NCBI RefSeq assembly: GCF_024868665.1
Contig: NC_079892.1
Location: forward strand, 8,258,251-8,322,250
DNA from: Triplophysa rosa
Lineage: Eukaryota; Chordata; Actinopteri; Cypriniformes; Nemacheilidae
Length of the DNA: 64,000 nt
Reading direction: 5' to 3'
Notes under the pieces: model-generated
Told to the model about the DNA's origin: nothing
Database searches by the model: none
The model's input: only the letters and a program-made list of their open reading frames with translations
Part shown: positions 13,701-25,700 of the stretch, piece by piece
How positions within the stretch are numbered: position 1 is the stretch's first letter
Layout: each line of letters opens with the position of its first letter
Program-made: the position numbers and the translations under genes

Positions 13701-16700
13701 CTCATCAAGGTTGATGTAGGATATAGAAAGTAATTAGTAATAAGTAATTAAATACTTTTTCAAGAGAGTAACTTGTACAGTAATCTAATTACATTATCGA
13801 ATGTGTAATTAGTAACTAGTAATTAATTACTTTTTCAGAGTAACTTACCCAACACTGCCCAGAACATCGGGGGGGGGCAAACTACTTGGCTTACATTAGG
13901 CATTTCTATTTGTCCCAAAGATGTTGAATAGGGTTCAGGTCAGGGCTTTAGGCAGGCCAGTCACGTTCTTCAGAAAATCCTTTCTTTATACACTTTACAT
14001 TGTCACGCTGGAACAGCAACCGGCCCTCCACAAACTGATGCCGCAAAGTTGGAATAGTGTTAGGAAACAAATTAGGATTTGTTTTCACTGGATTTAATGG
14101 GCTTATCTGAACGTGTTCATTACATGGGGATGTCCACACGCTATTGACCATAGTGCGTTTTTCTTTAGAGAGCAAGAAAAATCCTGTTTTCTATTGTGTG
14201 TGGGCTTCAATAAAGCAGAAAAATGAGACTGTCCCCGTATCAGTTTTCTTACATCATGCTTTTCCAGGTGAGCAACAGGCACCTGCGTTTCCAAGTGTTC
14301 CTGGGGGTCAAACGGGTGGCGCTCTTGGATTTCCCTCAGGTCCGTGTGGATGACGGAGAGTGGCACCACGTACTCGTAGAGCTCAAAAGTGGAAAAGATG
14401 GCAAGGACATCAAATACATGGCTTTCGTGTCTTTGGACTATGGCATGTTTCAGGTATAGCGTTGCAAAATTTAGATCACCTGTGTGATCACCAAAATGTA
14501 TTTTTAACATTTACGATATTGTTTTGATATGTAGAGGAGCGTAGAGATTGGTAATGAATTGCCCGGACTCAAACTAAAGAACCTGTATATTGGTGGGCTG
14601 CTTAAAAAAGACGGCACTGTGCTGAATGGATTTACTGGCTGCATGCAGGTAAATCACACACAGATATATTGTTTAAAGGTCTGTTTAGTCTCATTCATGA
14701 GATATCATGACGTGGATTTCTCACAGGGCGTACGAATGGGTGAGACCTCCACAAATACTGCTAACATCAATATGCGTGAGGCGATGAGGGTCCATGTAAA
14801 AGATGGATGTAATTTGCCGAATACATGTCAGTCGAATCTGTGTCCCACACACAGCCGGTGCAGGGACACCTGGGCATCTCACACCTGTGTCTGTGAGCCA
14901 GGTAACACCATTACTGTTGAATAAACACTGATTTCATTATTACAAAACACAAAACTTTTAAACCCCAGTGTTGTGTAAAACCTCATTAACTGTGTACAAG
15001 TGTACATTAAAGGTGCTGTGTGTAATTTTTTTGGAGGATCTATCAACAGAAATGCAATATAATATACATAACTATGTGTTCAATGGTGTATAAAGACCTT
15101 ACATAATGAAGCGTTATGTTTTTCTACAATTCACTGTGGGTCCCCTTGCCTGTTGTTTCTACATTAGCCCTAAACGGACAAACTGCTCTACAGTGGGCGT
15201 TTCGTAAATACGTTAGCTCCTTCGGCAAAGAAGCGGAAACATTACAACATCTTGGTTCTGTGTCAGCCACCGTAGTGCTTCAAAAGGGAGGGGTGGAGTG
15301 AGCCGTTGGTTGCAATTCGCAACCTCACCACTAGATGCCGCTAAATTTCATACACTGTACCTTTAAATGTTTCTTTGCTCCAGGTTACTTTGGGAGAGAC
15401 TGTGTTGATGCATGTCTCCTGAACCCATGCGAGCACACGTCCACCTGTGTGCGTGTACCCGGCACCAAACACGGCTACCGTTGCCATTGTGGACACAATT
15501 ACTATGGGCAAAACTGTGAGCACAAGTGAGTATCTTTATTTTCTCTTTGGCACATTCATTGGTTTTTTAAATTGTTTGTTTGCTCAATCATTTATTAATT
15601 TGTTGTTTTTTAACTAATAAGGATGCCTGTTAACTTCCTCATAGCAGGAAATATTGCAATAAACTCTCTGAACACCTTAATAACCTTATAACAACTTCTT
15701 GGCAACCACACAAAAACACCCCAGCATCACAGCTTTATTCTTCTTGGCAAGAAATGCATGTCTTTAAAATCAGGACTGTGTTTTGAAAAAAAAGTCCCTT
15801 TTGCACAAATTTCTGGTGGTTGATGATTAAAAGATATGATCAGTGGATGTTCAGTGGAAGATAAGGCACATGCTGTAACACACAACTGACAGCCACTCTG
15901 GTGTTTGATGGTTTGTCTAGTGATCTGCCAACAAATTAAAGACATTTAAAAGTTCTCAGAGGTTTCGCTGCGAAGTGATTGGCAGACGCCGGCAGTGTTT
16001 GCGACAGCACGCCTATCCGCATCTGTTAATTCTGGTGCCGCAGTTTGGTGTGTCTTTGATGTCCAGTGTAACAGTTTTTTATAATGCAGAGGATAAAATG
16101 TTCCAGTTCTTTCATTCATTAAAAATATACTTTGGCTTATCTTGTTTCATTCCTTATTATAATTTATTCCTTATTTTGACTTTTTTGAACATATTTGAAG
16201 TTTTTAGAATGTTTATTTTATTTTATCCGAATTGCCTTGTCATGAGATTTTTGTAGTAATTATGTATAACGTGAAAACAAAAGGCAGAGCCACTTTAGTT
16301 AACAGTGAATTTTACTGTATGCGAAAATAGTTTTTAAATGCTTTAGTTTTAGTGTTTGTTACCATAAAATGTTCTCTTTTAATGTGTAAGAATAAAGGGA
16401 ATGATATATTGCTGTTGGACAGGCAGTTGTGTCTTTGCCTTGCAGTCAGAGCTGTTTGCTTTGAAATTAGACACACAAAAAACCTCTACTGTAAAATCAA
16501 AGCAACTCTTTTTTTTTAAGATGAACTCACTGCTCAGTCTTTCACAGTGCTTAAACCATTTAAAAATATTAAAAACTGTATTTTTTAAAAATTATATTAT
16601 AATATATTTCTGTTTATTATATTATTATATAAATAACATTATTAATATTTATATTATAATATGAATTATAATATTATCTGAAAACCAAATTACAATTTTA

Positions 16701-19700
16701 AATATAAACAATATTATATAAATATAAACTAGTTTCAATTTTAATTTATCATTTTTCTGCGCAATAACTTGGATTATTTACTTCGTGTCATATATGTTAC
16801 ATTTTATAATTATCCAGTAACACAGTTGTGTAAAAAATGTGAGGCATTACTAAATATGTTTTAGTTAAATAAAGTTTCAGAAAAATACTATTTCCCTACA
16901 ATTAAAGGAATATATCTTTAAATTACATATAAAATGCAGATGTGTTTAATACTGTATTTTTTTAAACTAGAAAATACAGTATACTGTATTCATGAAAAGC
17001 CCCATCTCATTCTTTATCACACTCAGATTGGAGCAGCCCTGCGCTCATGGCTGGTGGGGATACCCGACCTGTGGGCCCTGTAACTGCGATGTCAGCAGAG
17101 GCTTCAAAAGGGACTGCAATAAAACCACAGGAGAGTGTAGCTGCAAGGTAAGCTGCAAGTAATCACATGCTCCACATTCTAATTATAATACACAACACTG
17201 GAAGTGTATGGGGGGGCGGGGGGGGGCTGCGGGGCATTTTAGATCAAGACACTAAATTCTAGAAGTTTTACAACAGTCCCTCAGCATATGATCATGTGAC
17301 ATTTATTGTTTTAGTTACATACGTATAGTTTTTTTTAAAGTATGTAAATATTTTATTTTTTTACAGAAATCTAGTTGCTTTTTATGACAACACTTACAAA
17401 CGTCGATGCATGTTTCTATGCCATTGTTAATTGAGACATTTTTTGTTTTTAAAGGGACAGTGAAAATGTTAAATTCTTTAATCATCTTACATGTTATCCA
17501 GCATAACATTCATTGTTTCGAAAAAGTAACATTTTTAGGACGTCTATTGGACACACTTTTTTAGGAAAATTACTACCGGCCTCCTAACAGTGATACTTGC
17601 TACCCGTGCGACTGCTTCCACCTTGGGGCTCATTCCCGGACGTGTTACCCCGTGACGGGCCAGTGCGCCTGCAAGATGGGCGTGGTGGGCCGCAAGTGCA
17701 ACCGCTGCGACAACCCCTTCGCAGAGGTGACGGTTGGGGGATGTGTGGGTATGTGTGCTGTCAATCACCCAAACTGTGAGCTGATTGGCCAGGAGAGCTG
17801 CGAGGGTTGTACAACGATTAATCGTGATTAATCGCATCCAGAATAAAAGTTTGTGTTTACAAAATACAGTATATGTCTGTCTACTGTGCATATTAATTTT
17901 GTATTTATAAAGACATACGTGCACATGTATATATTTAAGAAAAATATAAAAATTAATAAATGTTTATATATAATTTATATAAAAATTACATTTATTCGTT
18001 TGGCAGACGCTTTTATCCAAAGCGACTTACGAGTAGGAGAGCATATAAACATTTTATCAACACGCTAAACAGTACCGTTTAGTTTACATGAATACATGAA
18101 AATATTTCCTAAGTTTATATTTCTGTATGTGTATGTGTTTATAAATACAAAATTAATATGCACAGTACACAGACGTTTATTATGTAAATAAAATATACTT
18201 TTATTCTGGATGTGATTTATCGTGATTAATCGTTGCACAACCCGTGGTTTTTTGATCGAAGCTTATTTACAGTAACCATTCACAGCATGATGAAATATAA
18301 GTGTAACACTTGTTTATGGGTGCATACTCTATGAGTGCTTTCATGTCAGTATGTGGTATGTGTTATGACTGTCAGGTTTTTGGTCCTAATAAAGTCTTAT
18401 CAGTGTCACTGTTCTTTTTCCTCATGTTTTGTTATCTAGTGGTTTACGATGAATGTCCGAAAGCGTTTGCAGACGGTATCTGGTGGCCCCGAACAATGTT
18501 TGGTGGTCCTGCAGCCACAAACTGCCCCAAAGGATCCAGTGGTAAGTCACAACTCCTCATGAGGTAAATCAAACAATTCATTTTCTTTAGTGGAAAAATA
18601 TTAATGTTTGCTTTTTCTACAGGCACAGCGATCCGTCATTGTAGCGATGATAAAGGATGGCTTCCACCAGAGCTCTTCAACTGCACGTCCCTCAGCTTCT
18701 CAAAGCTAAAGAAAGAGGTGTGGACTACAACTTTAGTTAAGAACATCACAAATAAGTAAAAAATGAAGTGATTAGTCACATGACGCGAGTCCAAGAGAGA
18801 AATTATCACTCACTTTTCACTTACTTTTTTAAAATATTTTATTTAGAGTGAAGATCTTCATGCGAATAGTTCTCGAATGGACGGAGAGCAATCGAAGAGC
18901 CTGGCGGGTCTTCTGAACTCTGCCGTCGGCCACACTGACCATCTCTTTGGGAGCGACGTGAAGGTGGCCTACCATCTGCTGACCACCGTGTTAGAACATG
19001 AGAGCCTACATCAGGGCTTCGAGCTCTCCGCCACACACGATTCTGACTTTAACAAGGTACAGTATGGACACACACATAAACAGAAGTTTTAGTTTTAGTG
19101 CTTGTGATCCTCACATTTGTTTTGTCTGTGCGTTGTTGTTGTGGTAGAACATTGTCATGGCTGGAAGTGCTATTCTCGATCCTGTTAACAAGGACCATTG
19201 GAAGAAGATCCAGCACACTGACGGGGGAACAGCCCACCTGTTGCGTCACTTTGAGGAGTATGCCAACACCCTGGTGCAAAACCTGAGGAAGACCTACCTG
19301 AGACCATTCACCATCATCACTGACAACATGAGTTAGTATCTCATCCTTCATCTCATCCAATCCACTTTGCTCTACTGGATGGTACTAATATGAATTTATT
19401 TAACATGCAAGTTGTCGCGGTGGATTTTCTGGACTCCAGCGCAGACCACACCAAGATCCCTCGCTTTCAGGAGATTAGTGAGGTGTACTCAGAAGAGCTG
19501 GAGTCCTCCGTTGTCTTCCCAAATACACCCGGTGTTAAAAAAAACAAAGGTTTGGATCTCGCTTAAGCTAAACTTCCTTATATTTTCTTGTAGTATAAAT
19601 TTATATTACTAAAAATATTTTCTTATATAGTTTTTCATAGTCTTTTTATAAAATGACCTTGTTATGTCTTGACTTCAGATATTTTTACATCAGAGGCATC

Positions 19701-22700
19701 AGATCAGATTGGACCAACTGAGTTTGACACCAGCATAGATGAATCAAATGCAGCTGATCCAGTAGCGTCCATTAAGAAAAGACGGCACGCAGAACCAGGT
19801 GACATGCCCGCTGTTGCCATGGTGATCATCTACAGGTCTCTCGGGCAGCTCCTTCCAGAAAGCTATGATCCAGACCGACGCAGCCTGAGGTGCAACTTGT
19901 GGGATTTTATACAAACAAATGCTAAAATTATTACAGACAACAGAATTCATATTTAGTGTTATAATGCGGAAACTGTTTGTTCCGTTTATTTAGATATAAC
20001 CGTAATGCAAACATCAAGAAATAATAACTTTTATTCATTTTTTAAAATATTTTATTTAAAATATTAATGTTCTGTTCATGTCTCTCAACACTATCCAAAT
20101 AAAGCGGTAATGAACAAAAATATAACTTAAAGTCCCAGTGAAATTAAAAATTACAATTCCTATTTGCTCATGAAATATTGCTGCGTTTGATGTAAATAGC
20201 TTGTCAGTGGTCATTCTCTTTTTTTAAATTCATGTGCCCTCATAATCTTAAATTAAAATCTGAAAATGCACTTCTGCCCTCTAGTGACTATTTGTCTCAA
20301 ATGACCCAAGTTAGATGGCTTGGCCAGAGCATCCGTAACTCCTCCCCTTCAACTGTCACTCTGCTGCCTGTTCCATTTCAAAATGCAATGGCTGTTTTTA
20401 TACATCCAATCAAATCGCAGTAGAAAAACAAGCCATGCCCACTATTTTTCTCTTTTGAAATTCCGTTTTACTCGGAAATTAGGCAGAATATAGAAGTAAA
20501 AACGATCGCAACTTCAGGTTCACGGGAACTTTAATATAAATATATATATTTAATTTCAATTATATTAATAGATTTGTCCTATTTTGTTTAAATACTTTAA
20601 TTTTTAAATACGCCTTGGGGCCACTAAATATTTAAGGAAATTAAATTTATATATTTAAATTTAAAGTATATATTTTATTACATAAAATATTAAACCATCT
20701 GCAAACAAATGGTGCTTTTTCTGAACTTTTTTCTTCAATGACTTGTAACCAACTGGATCTGGGATTATTTTTAATAGATGTTTGTGTCTTAAGTATCCAA
20801 ATATTGTTAAGTCACTATATGCATGTTTCTCACCCAGGTACAGTAAATGTTTCCGATCTTTCACATGTGTCCAGGCTGCCTACTCATCCCATCATTAACA
20901 CACCTATAGTGAGCGTAGTGCTCCACAAGGAGGGAGAGCCCCTCTCCACCCCCCTCCAAAGACCCGTTATTCTGAACTTCAAGCTTCTGGAGACCCATGA
21001 GAGGACCAAACCTGTGTGTGTCTACTGGAACCACTCCATTCTGTAAGTGCTGATAACGGCTTCTAGTTATCAACAAAAGAAAGCCATATACATCAATGTA
21101 TACATTATATTGTCTAAAGCCTGATTGTTTCGAGTTTAAATGTGTTTTGTTTTGTATAGATACAAGGTTTATGGATGTTTAATGTATCTGACTTGTTTTT
21201 GTAGGGTGGCCAGTGGAGGTGCCTGGTCTTCTAAAGGCTGTGAGTTGATCTACAGGAACTCAACTCACATCAGCTGTCAGTGTAACCACATGACCAGCTT
21301 TGCTGTCCTTATGGACATCTCCAAGCGAGAGGTAGACGACAACCAGCTTATTTTTAACCAAACACTAATCTGTAAATACAAACCTTTTTAATGTGACCCT
21401 GTATCTTCTCGTTTTTAGCATGGTGATGTTCTTCCTCTCAAAGTGGTCACTTACACCACAGTATCTGCTTCTCTAGTGGCCCTCCTCATCACCTTCCTGC
21501 TTCTGGCGATCCTCCGCAGACTGCGCTCCAACATCCACAGCATCCACAAGAATCTGGTGGCAGCCATCTTCCTCTCTGAGCTCATCTTCCTCACTGGAAT
21601 AAACCAAACTGACAGTCCGGTGAGCAGCCAATGAGATTCACCGTACAAGAACACCAAGTCACCAACCATCCAATTAAATGCAAATGGATACATTTTTTTG
21701 CATTGATAATCCCAAACAAGCATAAAAACAATAATTTTTATTATACACTTAACACAATTTTCTTGTCCCCTTTGTAGTTTATATGCACAGTAGTGGCCAT
21801 TTTGCTACATTATTCATACATGTGTACATTCGCCTGGATGTTTGTGGAGGGGCTGCACATCTATCGCATGCTCACCGAGATGCGCAACATCAACCACGGC
21901 CACATGCGCTTCTACTACGCCATCGGCTGGGGAATCCCTGCTATTATTACTGGTATGACACACACGCTCATTCACTGCATCGTTTATCTACCTGGCTTTT
22001 GTTTTGCATTATGTTAATATTCCTTGATTTCAGGAGCAGGTTGTAACTTGTAGAAAGCCTTGTGGATTAGTCTTGTGTTGTGCTCATTGTTTTTCTCGCT
22101 CAGGTTTGGCTGTGGGTTTGGATCCGCAGGGTTATGGTAACCCTGACTTCTGCTGGCTATCTGTTAATGACACTCTGATCTGGAGCATTACAGGACCAAT
22201 CTCCATAGTAGTGCTGGTAAGTGATTGACAGAGCATTTGTGTGTGTTAATGATTAAATGTATAATTTCTGTGCTTGTAGATACAAACGGATAGTCCCGCC
22301 CCTAAACTGATGCCATTGGTCGAGCCAATGTGACTTTGTTGGTATAGTTAGTTAAAAGAGCAATGCTTTGTTAACATTACAGTATTCATGTTTTTTGAGG
22401 AAATCCTCATATGAACATTTATTTGTATAGATAATATTTAATTTCTTAACCTTTAAGAATCTTTATTAGCTTTGTGGGTTTTTTCATTCCTCCACCACTG
22501 ACAACATTTTGGACAATTTTGTTAAAGCTGCCTGAATTTTTTGATCAAATCAAATCAAAAATTTTGAAAACACACTTTTAATATATTATTTTATATTTTT
22601 TAAATGAGAGATTTATCTTCATTGTTAGTTTTTTCCTAAATATTGGCTGTCACACCATAGGACACGTGTGGTTTATTTGTCAACAACCCACAAACAAATA

Positions 22701-25700
22701 ATGGAAAAAATAGGTGTTCAAAATGGTCTCCTCACCTTTACCTCAATTCACAACAGTAAGCTTATTACAATGATTTGTGACCCTGGAAAAGTCATACTGT
22801 AAGTAGCACGGGAACATTTTTAGTAATAGCCAAAAATACATTGTATGGGTCAAAATGATAATTTTGTCTTTTATGCCAAGAATCATTAGGATATTAAGTA
22901 AAGATCATGTTCCATGAAGATATTTTGTAAATTTTCTAGCGTAAATATATAAAAACTTTATTTTTGTGAGTGGATTCAGCAAGATCGCTAACAAAAATGG
23001 CCGCTGCTGACCTTTCTTTGGGAATTACCCACTCAAGTCTGGTATCTATGTAAAGCTTAGAATTTCAGCTTTCGGGTTCATCTCTCCACAATGTCATTAC
23101 AGCGTTAAGCCAATAGAGAGCATTAAAACAAACTGTTTCTTCTTAGTGGCCTTCTACAGTGCCTCTGATTAAAAACTTTAAAGGCGATTTTCTCAATATT
23201 TAGATTTTTTAACCCTCAGATTCCAGAGTTTTAAACAGTTGTATTTCGGCCAAATATAGTCCAATCCTAACAAACCACACATCAATAGAAAGCTTATTTA
23301 TTCGACTTTTAGAAGAAAATTTTTGAAAAATTGACCCTTAAGACTTATGATTTCAGTTGCTATTTTCCTGGATGTAAATATATGTAAACTAAACTGCAAT
23401 TTTATGTTTCAAATAGAGATTATAATACAGAGGATAAAGTTACCGATTGCAGCTTTGATAATGAAAAACATTCTTATTTTTTGACAGATTAATATGGTTC
23501 TAATTGTACTGGCAGCCAAAGCCTCTTGTGGAAGAAGACAGCGAACAGAAAAGTCAGGAGCAATGTAAGTTCAACAATTTTCCAGCTCAACCTCAATCAG
23601 TGTTACAAAAATACAGTTGACTTCAAATCAGCAAATCATTCAACTTCTCATTTGAACTTTTCTTCAGCTCTGCTCTTCGAGCGGCTTTCCTACTTCTGTT
23701 GCTCATCAGCGCCACCTGGCTTTTAGGTCTAATGGCCGTCAACAGTGATGCACTTTCCTTTCACTACCTCTTTGCCATTCTCAGCTGTGTACAGGTAATG
23801 TATATAACCAACAAGGTCTATTTTAAGAACATAATTATTTAAGAATCAGTATCAAAATAATTTTTTTTCTTTATATTATTAAGAAAGACGTTTTTTCTTC
23901 AACCATTAAATGAAGACTACTTCTCTTCACTTTAGGGAATTTGCATCTTCCTTTTCCACTGCCTTCTCAACAAAGACGTCAGGAGGAACCTTAAAAGTGT
24001 CTTTTTGGGCAAGAAAGTTCCAGTCGATCAGCTCAATGGAACACGGCCAACTTTACTCACTGTAAGTTTGACCTTAAGATTATCTACAGTACTCTCACAG
24101 ATATTTGAACGACGTCACCATGTTACAGTCTTATTCACAACATGAGATTGCTTTAAAATGAATAAAGAGGAACATAGTAAGTCACTGATCGTAAGACTTG
24201 GCCGCTGTTGTTTTAGCGTTCTTTGAACGGTGATGCCTACACAGAGGATGGAGGGCTGTACCGCACCACTATCGGAGAGTCAACAGTATCTCTAGAGAGC
24301 TCCGTGAGATCAGGCAAAAGTCACGGGAGCAGCTACCTCGCATGCACGCTCGGGTAATAAACTTATGCTAGGTTTTTACATTTCAGACAAAATAAATGAG
24401 TGGTGCTTCAGTAAAATAAAAATGTATACCTTGAATTCAAGTTGGATAAAAGGCAAATGCATAAATGTAAACAATTGTTCTTTTCACACAGGGAGAAAAA
24501 ACACAGCGTGTCATCGAACGGCGGAAAAGTGGGGCGTGACGAAAAAGACTTGTCACTATTATTGCGCAAGAATTCAAAGCCAGAAGGTAAGGACACATTT
24601 AATCTCACGTGTTTTCTGATTTTATGTCCTTTTCCTTTGAAGGTTACGTATTGGAATTTTATATAACAGCCTATAATGGAAAGCAGTTTTGTAATCGGAA
24701 AACAATTAACTTGTGTAACCGTTTGTTCAGACTCCGATTCAGACAGCGAGCTCTCGGTGGATGACAATAGCAGCTCCTACGCTTCCTCTCACTCCTCTGA
24801 CAGCGAGGATGACGCCAAGTGCTCCAAGACCAAATGGAATAATGAAAAATCGCCCGTCCAGAGCACTCCTAAAGGTGCCCGCGGCCTCTTTTATGACCAC
24901 AGATATCATTGTTTTCCGTCATGTTCTACTCAAGCAACAATGAACACTGAAAATATTTAAAAGAACTGCTCAGTTGGGCGGAGGTTGTTCTTTTTAACTT
25001 TGCCGGTGTTATTTCGCAGGTGATGCAGTGTCCAGTCATAGAAAGCCATACTTGCCGGAGGAGCCGCCCACAGCCGGTGAAAGTGAAGATGTGGCTGGTC
25101 CGGAGAAACTACGTGTGGAGACAAAAGTCAATGTGGAACTTCATCAGGGAAATAAAGTCAGTCAGAATGGAGATGTGTCTCAGAATGAAAGCCCACCCAG
25201 TCAGCCAAACAGCAACCAGTTACCAAGGAGAGGTGAGCTATTTTATATACATATACATTTATATAAATTATATACACTTATAATCACATTTTTATAAAAT
25301 AAATCTATATATAAAACACGCACACACACACACACTTGATTATATATCTTACAAAATAATACACTTACTAGATGTATATACTATGTTTCTTATGCTTGTT
25401 TTTGTTTTTTATATATCCTGTAGGCATTTTAAAGAACAAGATAACCTATCCCCCTCCGCTGACAGACAAGAACATGAAGAACCGTTTGAGGGAGAAACTC
25501 AGTGACTACAGCCTGCCCCAGATACCCCGTAAGAGTCCGTCAGTGGGGTCCGACGAGGGGGTTTGCCCGGGAACAGAGTCTAACAGCATCATCATCAAAC
25601 CCCCTCCACTAGTACCACAGCCTGCGCTGAACGGGCGGACAGGCCCAACCACCCCAGCCGAAGATGAATGTGATTCTGAGTAAGTACAATGACAGATACA

